A stretch of 64,000 nt of DNA from QWQI01 sp964608915 (GTDB lineage: Bacteria; Planctomycetota; Planctomycetia; Isosphaerales; Isosphaeraceae), in the NCBI GenBank assembly GCA_964608915.1, contig CAZSQA010000002.1, forward strand, positions 62,001 through 126,000, given 5' to 3'. Of this stretch, positions 43,113 to 52,412 are shown one piece after another. Numbering within the stretch: the stretch's first letter is position 1; each line of letters begins with the position of its first letter. The translations under genes and the position numbers were made by a program. A model generated the notes under the pieces. That model was not told where the DNA came from. It saw only the letters and a program-made list of their open reading frames with translations, and did not search any database.

Positions 43113-43642
43113 ATGGACGCCATTTCCGCCGCTGACACCAGGCCCGACGGCCAATCAGCCCCGAAGTCAGGCAAGCCGGCCGTATCGACGATTCAGTTCG
43201 TCGGCTTTCGCCTGGCCGAAGTCGATTACGCATTCGAGATCCGGCGGATTCAGGAGATCATCCTTTTGCGGCCGATCACGCGGGTGCCGCAATTGCCGGA
43301 CTAATCGAGGGTCTGATCAACTTGCGGGGATCGGTGATTCCCGTGGTCAGCCTGCGGCGGCGGTTCGCTTTGCCTGAACGTCCGAACGACGACGAAACGC
43401 GAATCATCGTCCTGAACGTCGGTTCGCGAACCGTCGGTGTCGTGGTCGACGGAGTCTCGCGGGTGATGAAGATCCAGCCCGACCAGATCCAGCCGCCGCC
43501 TGTGACGATCGACGCGATCGAAAGGGCGGCTCTGCAGGGCGTCGCCCGGATGGAGGATCGCCTGATCGTGATCCTCGACGTGGACAAACTTCTGAATTCG
43601 GAGAACTGGGCCGCAGTCGATCTGCCGTCGAGTTCTTCCTGA
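43113..43642 (+). pseudogene. cheW: Chemotaxis coupling protein CheW, frameshifted
   Basis: Frame 1 encodes STIQFVGFRLAEVDYAFEIRRIQEIILL and ends at TAA 43302-43304 right after RVPQLPD. The next frame continues EGLINLRGSVIPVVSLRRRFALP and VVDGVSRVMKIQPDQIQPPP, exactly the rest of a CheW. Inserting one base between 43303 and 43304 restores PDYIEGLINLRG and a 176-residue protein. So either the gene is broken or a base was lost in sequencing. It heads an otherwise intact chemotaxis operon in which CheW should couple receptor and CheA. Confidence 0.9.
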
Positions 43643-43706
43643 GCGATCGGTCCGAAGCCGCCGGCGGAACGCCAGGCCAACTCCCTATTCCGAGGTATTT
43701 CGCACA

Positions 43707-45785
43707 ATGGGCGTATCGTCATCCAGGAAAGGCGTCACGAAGGGCGCCACATCGAACAAGGCCGGAAAGACCGCCGCCAAAACAGCCGCGCCTGCGAAGG
43801 CCACGGCGAAACCCGCCGCTTCGAAAGCCCGCGGCAAAGTGCAGGCGACGGTCGTCTCGATGCCGCCGGAACCGAAGCCCAAAGCCAGCCGGAAACCGGC
43901 CGGCAACGTCACTCGCAAAGCTTTGGGCGAAGCCGTGGCGGAAGCGACGGTTCCGGCTTCGAAACTGGCGGAAGTCGAAGCACGGCTGACGAAGCTGCAG
44001 CAGGCGCTGGACCACGTGCCGGTCAATATCGTGATGGCCGACCGCGAGCGAGTCGTTCAGTACGTGAACAACACGGCGATGGAGACGTTCCGCAAGCTGG
44101 CGGCCTATTTGCCGATTCGGCCTGAGACGATGGTCGGCCGGTCGATCGACATGTTCCACAAGAACCCGGAACACCAGCGAAAGCTGCTGGCCGATCCGCG
44201 CAATTTGCCCTACAAGGGCGAAATCCGCCTGGGCGGCGAGATTTTCGACATGATGGTCACGGCCATCCGGGACGAAACCGGCGAATACATCGGTGCCATG
44301 CTGAGCTGGGAGATCGTCACCGAGCAGCGCAAGGCCGCCCAGCGTGAGAAAGACCTGATGGAAGACAGCGCGGCGACCAATTCGCTGCTGCTGGCTCTCA
44401 GCCGGGTCACCACGACGGACGAGGCCCTTCAGGCGGCCATCGATACGATCCGCGACGCGTTTTCGTGGAGCTACGCCGGCTACTGGAAGATGGACGCCGC
44501 GCGGAATGCCCTGTGCTTCGGCGGCGACAGCGGTTCGATCGGCGAGGAATTCCGCCGCGCCAGCCGCGAGGCCACCTATCGCGACGGCGAAGGCCTCAGC
44601 GGCACCGCCTGGCGCACGAAGGACCTGTTCATCAGCAACGACCTCGGCCAGCTGAGAAGTTGCCCGCGGGTCGCCCCGGCGCAGCGGCTGGGCATCAAGT
44701 CGGCCGTGTGCATTCCGATCACCATGTACGGCGAAGTCGTGGCGACGATCGATTTCCTTTCGGAACGCGAACAGACCGCCAGCGAGTCGCGCATCGAAAC
44801 GATGCGGAACCTGGGCCGGCTGGTTTCTTCCGCGATGGAGAAGACGGACAAGCAGCGCCGGGAGATCGAGACCAAGAAGGAACTCGAAGCGAAGGTGGCG
44901 AATCTCGTGAAGGTGGCCCAGTACGCCTCCGAGGGCAATCTGACCGTTACGGTCGACGTGACCGGCTCCGACGACATGGGCCGGCTGGGCGACGCGATTT
45001 CGAAGATGATGAAAGACCTGAAGAACGTGATCGGCCAGGTGGTGGAATCGGCTGGCCAGTTCGCCGAAAGCTCGCGGGTGATCGCCGAAAGTTCGACGTA
45101 TCTGAGCGAATCGTCGCAGAACCAGTCGTCGACGGTCGAAGAAATGTCGGCCTCGATCAGCGAGCTTTCCGACTCGATCGCCGAGATCAACGCCAATGCC
45201 GGTTCGGCCAGCACGCTCGCCGAACGCACGGCCGAGCAGGCACGCCAGGGCGGCGAATCGGTGACGAAGGCCATCGAGGCGATGGTGCTCATCAAAAAGT
45301 CGAGCGAGCAGGTGACCGACATCATTCAGGTCATCAGCGAAATCGCCAGCCAGACGAATCTTCTGGCCCTCAATGCCGCGATCGAGGCCGCCCGCGCCGG
45401 CGAACACGGCCTGGGCTTCGCGGTCGTGGCCGACGAAGTCCGCAAACTGGCCGAACGCTCCAGCGCCGCGGCGAAGGAGATTACGGGCCTGATCAAGGAA
45501 TCGACCCGCAGAGTGGCCGACGGGGCCGAGCTTTCCGAGAAGGCCGGCAACGCGCTGGAGACGATCGTCAAAGGCGTGCGTGAGACGGCCGCCTCGATCG
45601 CCAAGATCGCCCATGCGACGCAGGATCAGTCCCGTTCGGCGTCGGAAGTCAACAAGGCGATCCAGGACGTTTCGAGTCTGACGGAAACCAACGCATCGAG
45701 CGCCGAGGAGCTTTCGGCCTCCGCCGAGCAACTGGGTGCCCAGGCCGCGGTGCTGCACGGTATCGTGAGCAACTTCCGCGTCTGA
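43707..45785 (+). CDS. Soluble methyl-accepting chemotaxis protein with histone-H1-like N-terminal tail
   Basis: The protein has 692 residues and no transmembrane helix. Residues 1-80 are Ala/Lys/Pro-rich (SNKAGKTAAKTAAPAKATAK). Then follow a PAS domain (about 95-215, LDHVPVNIVMADRERVVQYVN), a GAF-like domain (about 230-385), a HAMP-like linker (about 405-450) and the signalling domain with the hairpin tip EIASQTNLLALNAAIEAARAG. The tip is canonical for binding CheA and CheW. Likely a cytoplasmic sensor. It is followed by a hairpin (45792-45812) and cheR. Confidence 0.92.
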   Translation: MGVSSSRKGVTKGATSNKAGKTAAKTAAPAKATAKPAASKARGKVQATVVSMPPEPKPKASRKPAGNVTRKALGEAVAEATVPASKLAEVEARLTKLQQALDHVPVNIVMADRERVVQYVNNTAMETFRKLAAYLPIRPETMVGRSIDMFHKNPEHQRKLLADPRNLPYKGEIRLGGEIFDMMVTAIRDETGEYIGAMLSWEIVTEQRKAAQREKDLMEDSAATNSLLLALSRVTTTDEALQAAIDTIRDAFSWSYAGYWKMDAARNALCFGGDSGSIGEEFRRASREATYRDGEGLSGTAWRTKDLFISNDLGQLRSCPRVAPAQRLGIKSAVCIPITMYGEVVATIDFLSEREQTASESRIETMRNLGRLVSSAMEKTDKQRREIETKKELEAKVANLVKVAQYASEGNLTVTVDVTGSDDMGRLGDAISKMMKDLKNVIGQVVESAGQFAESSRVIAESSTYLSESSQNQSSTVEEMSASISELSDSIAEINANAGSASTLAERTAEQARQGGESVTKAIEAMVLIKKSSEQVTDIIQVISEIASQTNLLALNAAIEAARAGEHGLGFAVVADEVRKLAERSSAAAKEITGLIKESTRRVADGAELSEKAGNALETIVKGVRETAASIAKIAHATQDQSRSASEVNKAIQDVSSLTETNASSAEELSASAEQLGAQAAVLHGIVSNFRV

Positions 45786-45791
45786 CAGGGG

Positions 45792-45812
45792 CCGCGAGCG
45801 GATCACTCGCGG
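45792..45812 (+). terminator. Intra-operon hairpin between mcp and cheR
   Basis: CCGCGAG (45792-45798) pairs with CTCGCGG (45806-45812). There is no T run, so partial attenuation or mRNA stabilisation is more likely than full termination. Confidence 0.4.
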
Positions 45813-45879
45813 TCGATTTCCGGCGAGCGATCCGCCCGTCCGTAACCGCATTTCCTGAGCCGTCGAACGAGGCAAGGCC

Positions 45880-46710
45880 GTGGAATTCGAAACGCTCAGC
45901 GAATCCGAATTCGAGCGATTCCGGAACCTGATCTACAGGCTCTCGGGCATCCGCGTGCAGCCGACCAAGCAGGTGCTGGTGGCCAACCGGCTCCGGCGTC
46001 GGCTGAAGGAAACGGGCATCGCCACATATGAGGCCTATTACCGGTTCCTGAATTCGCCGGAGGGCCGTACGGAAGTCACGAACTTCCTGGACGCCATCAC
46101 GACGAACGAGACCTACTTTTTTCGCGATCCGACCCAGTTCGAATGGCTGGGCGGCCCGTTTCTGGACACTCTCGTTTTCGACGTGGCCCACGGCCGGCAC
46201 CCGAAGAGTCTTCGGATCTGGTCGGCGGCATCCTCAAGCGGTGAAGAGCTTTACACGATCGCCACGATTCTGCGCGAGAATGCCGGCAGGCTCGGCGGCT
46301 GGCGAATCGACCTGCTGGGCACCGACCTATCCGGCGGCGTGCTGGAATCGGCCCGGGCGGGCATGTATGACCAGCGTGCGCTGCGGCTGGTCGACCCGAA
46401 GCGTCGCGCCAGCTTCTTCCGCAACGTTCCGACCGACGCGACCAAATGGGAAGTCGTGCCGGAACTGAAGAAGATGACGCGCTGGAAGCGTCATAACCTG
46501 ATGTTGCCGCTGGCCGCCGAAGAGCCGTTCGACGTGATCTTCCTGAAGAACGTGCTGATCTACTTCGACAACGATTCGAAGGAGAAAGTGCTCAGGAACG
46601 TGCTCGCCTCGCTCCGGCCGGGGGGCTATCTGGTCGTCGGCCCGACGGACGCCGTCGCCAAATTCCTGGAAGGCACGACACGTGAACGCCCCTGGTTGTT
46701 CCGGAAATGA
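45880..46710 (+). CDS. cheR: CheR, receptor glutamate methyltransferase
   Basis: The protein has 276 residues from a GTG start with GAGGCAAGG upstream. The N-terminal helical domain (FERFRNLIYRLSGI, NRLRRRL) is followed by FLDAITTNETYFFRD. The SAM-binding domain has IWSAASSSGEELYTIA, LLGTDLSGGVL and IFLKNVLIYFD. It uses SAM to methylate glutamates on the receptor, setting adaptation with CheB. In the usual CheR the motif is SAACSTGEE; here a Ser replaces the Cys. Confidence 0.95.
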   Translation: MEFETLSESEFERFRNLIYRLSGIRVQPTKQVLVANRLRRRLKETGIATYEAYYRFLNSPEGRTEVTNFLDAITTNETYFFRDPTQFEWLGGPFLDTLVFDVAHGRHPKSLRIWSAASSSGEELYTIATILRENAGRLGGWRIDLLGTDLSGGVLESARAGMYDQRALRLVDPKRRASFFRNVPTDATKWEVVPELKKMTRWKRHNLMLPLAAEEPFDVIFLKNVLIYFDNDSKEKVLRNVLASLRPGGYLVVGPTDAVAKFLEGTTRERPWLFRK

Positions 46711-46743
46711 TCGCCCGAAGCCTTTGGGTACGAGACTGACCTG

Positions 46744-49308
46744 ATGAGCGACATGAATTTCCGGCATCTTCTGCCGTTTTACCTCGACGAGACCGACGAG
46801 CAGGTCATCGCGCTCAACGATGCCCTGCTCAAGCTGGAAGAGGACCAGACGGATGCCCCGGCCCTGGCCGTGGCGTTCCGGATCGTGCACACGATCAAGG
46901 GTTCGTCGGCCGCGCTGGGGTTCGTTCAGGTCAACCTGCTCACGCACCATCTCGAATCGTTCTTCGACATCCTACGGTCCGGCCAGTGCACGCTCGACCG
47001 CGAATCGCTGAACCTGTTCTTCCGGTGCCTCGACGAGCTGCGCAGCTATCACCAGCAATTGCGCGAAACCGGCGAGACGGAAGTCGACTTCGGCGAACTC
47101 GTCGGGCTCGTCCAGAAGAACCTGGAACGGGTGCGCGGCGGCGGTTCGGCGACGACGAAAGCCGGCGACACCTCTGGCGGCAAAGACACCGCGACCACTT
47201 CGACGACCGATTCCGGCACGAAAACGAGTGGCCCGGAGGCTGCCTCGAAAGCCGATGCGGCCAGCCGGGTCGACGTGCGCTCGATTTCGATCGACGATAC
47301 CGATAGCGCCGTGGAGATCGTCGCCAGGTTCGAGGACGACGTCCCTCTGCCCGACATGAAGGCCCGGCTGATCGCCAAACGGCTTTCGGCCCTGGGCGAG
47401 ATCCTGTCTTCCGTGCCTTCGCTGGAGAAGCTGGACGACGTCGCCGAACTGACGACGATCACGTTTCGGCTTTCGACCGACGCCTCGACCGAGGAACTCT
47501 CCAAAGCCGCGAACATGTCGGGAATCGCCAGCCTGGACATTCGCCGCCCCAAGACACCGATCGCAGCCCAGCCTGCACCAGCCGCCGCGGAGAAAAAGCA
47601 GAATCGGCCGAAGGACGAAACGCCTGCCGTCGAAAGGCCCGCCCCAACGGCCGCCGCGAATCGTACGACGGAAGTGGTCGCGCCCGCAGAGGCGACGAAT
47701 GCCCCGCAGGCGGTGACATCCGACGATCAGGCAGCCGGGACATCCGCCAGTGACGCCGCGAAAGACGACGCTGCGCCGGAACCGAAAGACGGCCAGCCCG
47801 GCAAGACGGCCGCCACGAAAGAAAAGACCGGCGCGAAAGAGAAGCCGGCGACGGGCGGCAAGAGCGTGGGCAAGGTGGGCGAAACCGTCCGCGTGGAGCT
47901 GGAACGGCTCGACCACCTGATGAACCTGACCGGCGAGCTGGTGCTGAGCAAGTCGCGGTTCGTGCAGGTGTCGGCGGCTCTGAGGGAGAATCTGGACAGC
48001 CCGTCGCGGCGGCTGCAGACTTCGGACTGCCTGGACCGGCTGGCCGGGATCCGTGCCGCGATCGAATCGATCGCCCACGGCGGCGGCGATGCCGAGACAC
48101 TGTCGCACCGGCTGCTCGAAGAGGTTGGGAGCCTGTCCGAGGAAGTCGAATCGATGATGCGCGAGCTGAGCCGGGCGCGCCGGGCGAGAGCTTCACTGGA
48201 AGACCTCGGCGAAGCCGTGCACCAGCTCACCCGCGTGTGCGACGGCCTGCAGAAGGGCGTTCTGGACACGCGCATGATCCCGATCGGCCCGCTTTTCGAG
48301 CGGTTCCGGCGCGTCATTCGTGACCTGAGCCACGCCACGGGCAAGGAATTCCTCCTGAAAATCTCGGGCGAATCGACGGAGCTCGACAAGCGCGTCGTCG
48401 ACGAACTTGCGGATCCGCTGGTGCACATGGTCCGGAACGCCGGCGACCATGGCCTGGAATCGCCCGAAGAACGGGAACGCCTGGGCAAGCCGCGGGCGGG
48501 CACGATCAGCCTCTCGGCCGCACATTCGGGCGACCGGGTCACGATCACGGTCGCCGACGATGGCCGCGGTATCGACCCGGAACGGATCCGCCGCAAGGTG
48601 GTGGAAAACGGGCTGGTCGATGCATCCACGGCCGACAGGCTTTCGGACCGCGAGCTGATCGCCTATATCTGGCATGCCGGTCTCTCCACGGCCGAACGGC
48701 TGACCGACATCAGCGGCCGGGGCGTGGGCATGGACATCGTCCGCAGCCGGATCGAGTCGCTCAACGGCACGGTGGACATTCGCACACAGGTCGGCGTCGG
48801 CACGACGTTCATCATTCGCCTGCCCCTGACTCTGGCGATCCTGCCGAGCCTGCTGGTGCGGGTGCACGGCGAAGTGTACGCCATCGCGGTGGATCACATC
48901 CGCGAGATCGTGGAAGTGTCGGAGGATCGCGTCCATCACGTGCACCGGAGCCGCGTGATCGAGATTCGGGACAGGATCGTGCCGATCGTGTCGCTGGACG
49001 ACCTGTTCGTCTGGGGCGGCGGCGCTTACGGATCCGGCGGCATGGGCGAAACCCGCGAAGAGAACGGCTCTGCCCGGCGGGTGGTGGTGCTCCACTCAGC
49101 CGACGAAATGGTGGGCCTGGAAGTGGATCAGCTGATGGGCTTGCAGGAAGTCGTGCTGAAGTCGCTGGACAAGAATCTCGGCCCTGTGGACGGGCTTTCG
49201 GGGGCCAGCATTCTGGGCGACGGCCGCGTGTCGCTGATTCTGGACGTCGACCGGCTCATGGAAATGGCGGCCGACCGCAACCGGCCGAAGCGTGCCGTCG
49301 CGGTCTGA
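46744..49308 (+). CDS. cheA: CheA, chemotaxis histidine kinase
   Basis: The protein has 854 residues. The P1 Hpt domain carries phospho-histidine H49 in RIVHTIKGSSAALG. A Thr/Ala linker leads to a P2-like domain (about 175-270), and a long Ala/Glu/Pro linker leads to P3 from about 375 (ELERLDHLMNLTGELVLSKSRF). The P4 ATPase shows VHMVRNAGDHGLE, VADDGRGID and GRGVGMDIV. P5 is CheW-like (LPSLLVRVHGEVYAIAVDHI). It phosphorylates CheY and CheB. P5 could partly stand in for the frameshifted CheW. Confidence 0.95.
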   Translation: MSDMNFRHLLPFYLDETDEQVIALNDALLKLEEDQTDAPALAVAFRIVHTIKGSSAALGFVQVNLLTHHLESFFDILRSGQCTLDRESLNLFFRCLDELRSYHQQLRETGETEVDFGELVGLVQKNLERVRGGGSATTKAGDTSGGKDTATTSTTDSGTKTSGPEAASKADAASRVDVRSISIDDTDSAVEIVARFEDDVPLPDMKARLIAKRLSALGEILSSVPSLEKLDDVAELTTITFRLSTDASTEELSKAANMSGIASLDIRRPKTPIAAQPAPAAAEKKQNRPKDETPAVERPAPTAAANRTTEVVAPAEATNAPQAVTSDDQAAGTSASDAAKDDAAPEPKDGQPGKTAATKEKTGAKEKPATGGKSVGKVGETVRVELERLDHLMNLTGELVLSKSRFVQVSAALRENLDSPSRRLQTSDCLDRLAGIRAAIESIAHGGGDAETLSHRLLEEVGSLSEEVESMMRELSRARRARASLEDLGEAVHQLTRVCDGLQKGVLDTRMIPIGPLFERFRRVIRDLSHATGKEFLLKISGESTELDKRVVDELADPLVHMVRNAGDHGLESPEERERLGKPRAGTISLSAAHSGDRVTITVADDGRGIDPERIRRKVVENGLVDASTADRLSDRELIAYIWHAGLSTAERLTDISGRGVGMDIVRSRIESLNGTVDIRTQVGVGTTFIIRLPLTLAILPSLLVRVHGEVYAIAVDHIREIVEVSEDRVHHVHRSRVIEIRDRIVPIVSLDDLFVWGGGAYGSGGMGETREENGSARRVVVLHSADEMVGLEVDQLMGLQEVVLKSLDKNLGPVDGLSGASILGDGRVSLILDVDRLMEMAADRNRPKRAVAV

Positions 49309-49365
49309 ATGCGATAGAATCTGCGAAACGAACCGAACGACCGACGGGGCCATCGAGAAAGTCCC

Positions 49366-50028
49366 ATGACCCGACCGAACCGAATCCGAGAAGATCACTT
49401 TCTGGAAGCCGGGCGCAAGGCCGCGGAAAGCCTGGCGGCCTGGATCGGCCACCCGGTCCGGCTCGACTGGTCTCGCCCGGAATCGGTCGCTGTCGAAGAA
49501 GCCGGCGAATTGTTCGGCCCGGCGGATGCCGAAGTCGCAGCCTGCGTGCTGGACGTTCACGGATCGGCCCGGGGGCGGTTCGTACTGGTGGTCGACGCGC
49601 CGAGTATCGCCAGCTTCGTCAGCGCCATGATGGGCACGGGGCTGGACGTTTCCGATGCGACGCTCGAGCAGATCGCGCAGGACCCGGCCACGTTCTGGGA
49701 CGAGCTGGCCCGCTCAGCCGCGCTCGAAACGGCCAATATCGTCGCCTGCGCGTTCCTGAACGCCCTGACGCGTTCCTGGACCGAAGACGAGAAACCGGCA
49801 ACGGCCGTCGAACTCGTACCGAGCCCGCCCCATTTCACGCTCGATTTCGCCGGATCGCTGAGCGAGCTTCTGCTGGCCGATATCGCGGAGGAGACCGACG
49901 GTATCCTGCTCACGAAAAGCCGCATGCATGTAGAGGACTCCGTCGGCGGCGACTGGCGGCTCGTCTGGGTGCCCGTGCAGTCGCACACCGATACGGAAGG
50001 GGCCGGATCTGCCGGCCAGCAGCCATGA
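49366..50028 (+). CDS. CheC-like chemotaxis phosphatase with one active-site motif
   Basis: The protein has 220 residues. S117-xxx-E121-xx-N124 in SAALETANIVACAFLNAL is the CheC/CheX phosphatase signature; the second copy normally found in CheC is not obvious. The N-terminal half has a RGRFVLVVDAPS strand like the CheC fold. It should dephosphorylate CheY-P or bind CheD. Its stop codon overlaps the start of cheD (ATGA, 50025-50028), and CheC-CheD pairs form a known complex, which supports the call. Confidence 0.78.
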   Translation: MTRPNRIREDHFLEAGRKAAESLAAWIGHPVRLDWSRPESVAVEEAGELFGPADAEVAACVLDVHGSARGRFVLVVDAPSIASFVSAMMGTGLDVSDATLEQIAQDPATFWDELARSAALETANIVACAFLNALTRSWTEDEKPATAVELVPSPPHFTLDFAGSLSELLLADIAEETDGILLTKSRMHVEDSVGGDWRLVWVPVQSHTDTEGAGSAGQQP

Positions 50029-50519
50029 CCGAGATCAAGCTGCCCACAGACTGCATCGCCGTGGGAATCGGGCAATGGAAAGTGGTCCGGTCGCCGATGG
50101 GCCTGCGAGCGATTCTCGGTTCATGCGTGGGCGTGGTCATTTTTGACCCGGCTTCGAAAATCGCGGGTATGGCCCATATCCTCCTGCCGGACAGCCGCGG
50201 CTCGACCGAACACCCAGGCAGATATGCGGATACGGCGATCCCTGCGATGATGTCCGAACTGCAGCGCACGCGCGGCGGCATTGCCCGCAACGGTCTTGCG
50301 GCGAAGCTCGCCGGCGGGGCGAAGATGTTCGACACGCAGGGCGTCATGGCCATCGGCGATGCCAATTACCGAGCCGTTCGGGCCCAGCTGGATGCCCTGA
50401 AGATTCCCATTCTGGGCGACGATATCGGGGGCGAAACCGGCCGCAACGTCACCTTCGACACGGCGAGCGGCCGATTCTTCGTGAAGCGACCCGGAGGAAA
50501 ACTCTATGAAGTTCAATGA
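50025..50519 (+). CDS. cheD: CheD, receptor glutamine deamidase
   Basis: The protein has 164 residues. Catalytic C34 in LGSCVGVVIFD and H51 in GMAHILLPDS are present, followed by YADTAIPAM and KLAGGAKMF, all CheD hallmarks. It deamidates receptor glutamines and, with a CheC partner, adjusts receptor activity. Translation is coupled to the CheC-like gene by a 4-nt overlap. Confidence 0.95.
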   Translation: MTEIKLPTDCIAVGIGQWKVVRSPMGLRAILGSCVGVVIFDPASKIAGMAHILLPDSRGSTEHPGRYADTAIPAMMSELQRTRGGIARNGLAAKLAGGAKMFDTQGVMAIGDANYRAVRAQLDALKIPILGDDIGGETGRNVTFDTASGRFFVKRPGGKLYEVQ

Positions 50520-50588
50520 CTTGTCGTCGCCGGGGGCATCGGGGAAGCCCAACGCCGAACGCGACCGCGCCGGGAACGGGAGCCGACC

Positions 50589-50951
50589 ATGCCGCGCGTG
50601 CTGATCGTGGACGATGCGCTGGTGATGCGCAAGATCATCGGCTCAATCGCGGCCGAAGCCGGCTGGACCGTTGTCGCCGAAGCCGAAAACGGCCTGAAGG
50701 GGCTCGAATCGTACAAGGCCCTCAAGCCGGACCTGGTGACGATGGACCTTGTCATGCCCGTGATGGGGGGCCTCGAGTCGCTCAGGAACATCCGCGAATT
50801 CGACCCGGAGGCCCGGGTGGTTGTGATCACGGCGCTTGACCAGAAGAAAACCCTGGAAGAGGCGATCGAAGCCGGCGCGGCCGACTTTATCGTGAAGCCG
50901 TTCGACCGTGAATTCGTGCGCCGGAGCTTCGAAAAACTGGCGAAATCCTGA
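50589..50951 (+). CDS. cheY: CheY, single-domain response regulator
   Basis: The protein has 120 residues with no output domain. VLIVDDALVMRKII supplies the acidic pocket, D53 in VTMDLVMPVMGG is the phosphorylation site, VVITAL carries the switch Thr, and the lysine is in DFIVKPFD. It is phosphorylated by CheA; whether the target is a flagellar motor or another output cannot be told, as no flagellar gene is present. Confidence 0.93.
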   Translation: MPRVLIVDDALVMRKIIGSIAAEAGWTVVAEAENGLKGLESYKALKPDLVTMDLVMPVMGGLESLRNIREFDPEARVVVITALDQKKTLEEAIEAGAADFIVKPFDREFVRRSFEKLAKS

Positions 50952-51076
50952 CGAGCAGGTTCGATTCTCCCGTGGCGATTCTCGACACGGAGACGGCCCC
51001 GGCATTATGATTCCGGGACAACCGGGACAGAATCGTCGCCGGTCCTCTTCTCGCCCTTCCGCCAAATCATGCATCG

Positions 51077-52204
51077 ATGAGCGACGACCGAAAAGTCCGT
51101 GTTCTGATCGTGGACGACTCCGCCATCATGCGGCAGTTACTGGCGGACATCCTGCGCTCATCGCCGCATATCGAAATCGCCGGATACGCCCGCAACGGCC
51201 TGGAGGCGATGGAAAAGACCCGCGACCTGCGGCCCGACGTCATCACTCTGGACGTGGAAATGCCGGTGATGTCAGGCCTGGAGGCATTGCCCGGGCTGGT
51301 CGGCATCTATCACAAGCCGGTGGTGATGGTCAGCTCTCTGACCCAGGAAGGTGCTGAGACGACCCTGACGGCCCTGGAAATGGGGGCCGTGGATTTCGTC
51401 CCCAAGCCGGTGGCGAATCAGCTGACGGCAATGCGGAACGTCGCCGACGAAATCGTGGCCAAAGTCCTTCAGGCGTGCCAGAGCCAGGTGCATGCGAGGG
51501 CCGCCACGCCGAAGGCCGCCGCCCCTTCGCCCCCGCCGCCGATCGAGAAGAGAGCCCCGGAAGCCCATCTTGCCCAGGTCGCCGAAGGTGCCTCAAAACC
51601 GCCGCGCGATGCGTCCCGCACGGAAAAGCCGCCGAAAAACGTCGTGCTGATCGGCATATCCACGGGCGGCCCGCAGGCTTTGAGCGAGACGATCCCGCTG
51701 ATCCGTCCGCCGGTGCCGCCGATCCTGATCGTACAGCACATGCCGTCCAAATTTACGGGCGCCTTCGCCGATCGGCTGAATCGCAAAAGCGCGCTGGATG
51801 TGCGTGAAGCCGTCACCGGCGACCGGCTGAAGAACGACACCGTGCTGGTGGCCCCTGGCGGGAAGCACTTGCGGATTACGGGCAAAACGCCGCTGACGGC
51901 CCGCATCGAAGTGACGGACGACCCGCCGATCAGCGGCCACAAGCCGTCGGTCGATTGCCTGTTCGAATCGGCGCTGCCTGTGTTCGGCGACGCAATCACG
52001 GCGATCATCATGACCGGCATGGGCCGCGACGGCGTGCGTGGGTTACTGGCGATCCGGGCGGCCGGCGGCGCGACCTTCGGGCAGGACGAAGAGACGTCGA
52101 CGGTCTTCGGAATGAACAAGGCCGCCTGGCTGGAAGGTGCTGTGGAGACGCAGTTTCCGCTGGCGAAGTTACCCGGGATCGTGGCGAAAGCGTGGAAAGG
52201 CTGA
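51077..52204 (+). CDS. cheB: CheB, receptor methylesterase with receiver domain
   Basis: The protein has 375 residues. The receiver (1-125, phospho-acceptor D59 in VITLDVEMP) joins through a Pro/Ala linker to the esterase. The esterase triad is Ser in LIGISTGGPQAL, His in LIVQHMP and Asp in IMTGMGRDGVRG. It removes methyl groups added by CheR. It ends the operon after a 125-nt gap from cheY; ATCATGCATCGATG just before the start offers no clear Shine-Dalgarno site. Confidence 0.95.
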   Translation: MSDDRKVRVLIVDDSAIMRQLLADILRSSPHIEIAGYARNGLEAMEKTRDLRPDVITLDVEMPVMSGLEALPGLVGIYHKPVVMVSSLTQEGAETTLTALEMGAVDFVPKPVANQLTAMRNVADEIVAKVLQACQSQVHARAATPKAAAPSPPPPIEKRAPEAHLAQVAEGASKPPRDASRTEKPPKNVVLIGISTGGPQALSETIPLIRPPVPPILIVQHMPSKFTGAFADRLNRKSALDVREAVTGDRLKNDTVLVAPGGKHLRITGKTPLTARIEVTDDPPISGHKPSVDCLFESALPVFGDAITAIIMTGMGRDGVRGLLAIRAAGGATFGQDEETSTVFGMNKAAWLEGAVETQFPLAKLPGIVAKAWKG

Positions 52205-52412
52205 GCCGGCCGGGGATTCGTCACTCGGCTGATCGCCGGTATGCCGAAGATTTCGGAATCGCCGAATTTTGCGAATGCCCTTGAAGTTCGCGTGTCAATG
52301 TCGTAATGATATCATTCCGTTTTCCACGGTTTCGGCATGTGGAGTATGCGTGCCGACAAGTTGGTGACGCGAGCGATTTTTCGACTCGGACCCAGGGGGT
52401 GTTCACGCCAAG

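Noticed and set aside
43719..45875. 718-residue minus-strand frame opposite the chemoreceptor
   Set aside because: Antisense to a protein with a perfect signalling-domain tip; composition typical of shadow frames (His/Arg/Leu-rich).
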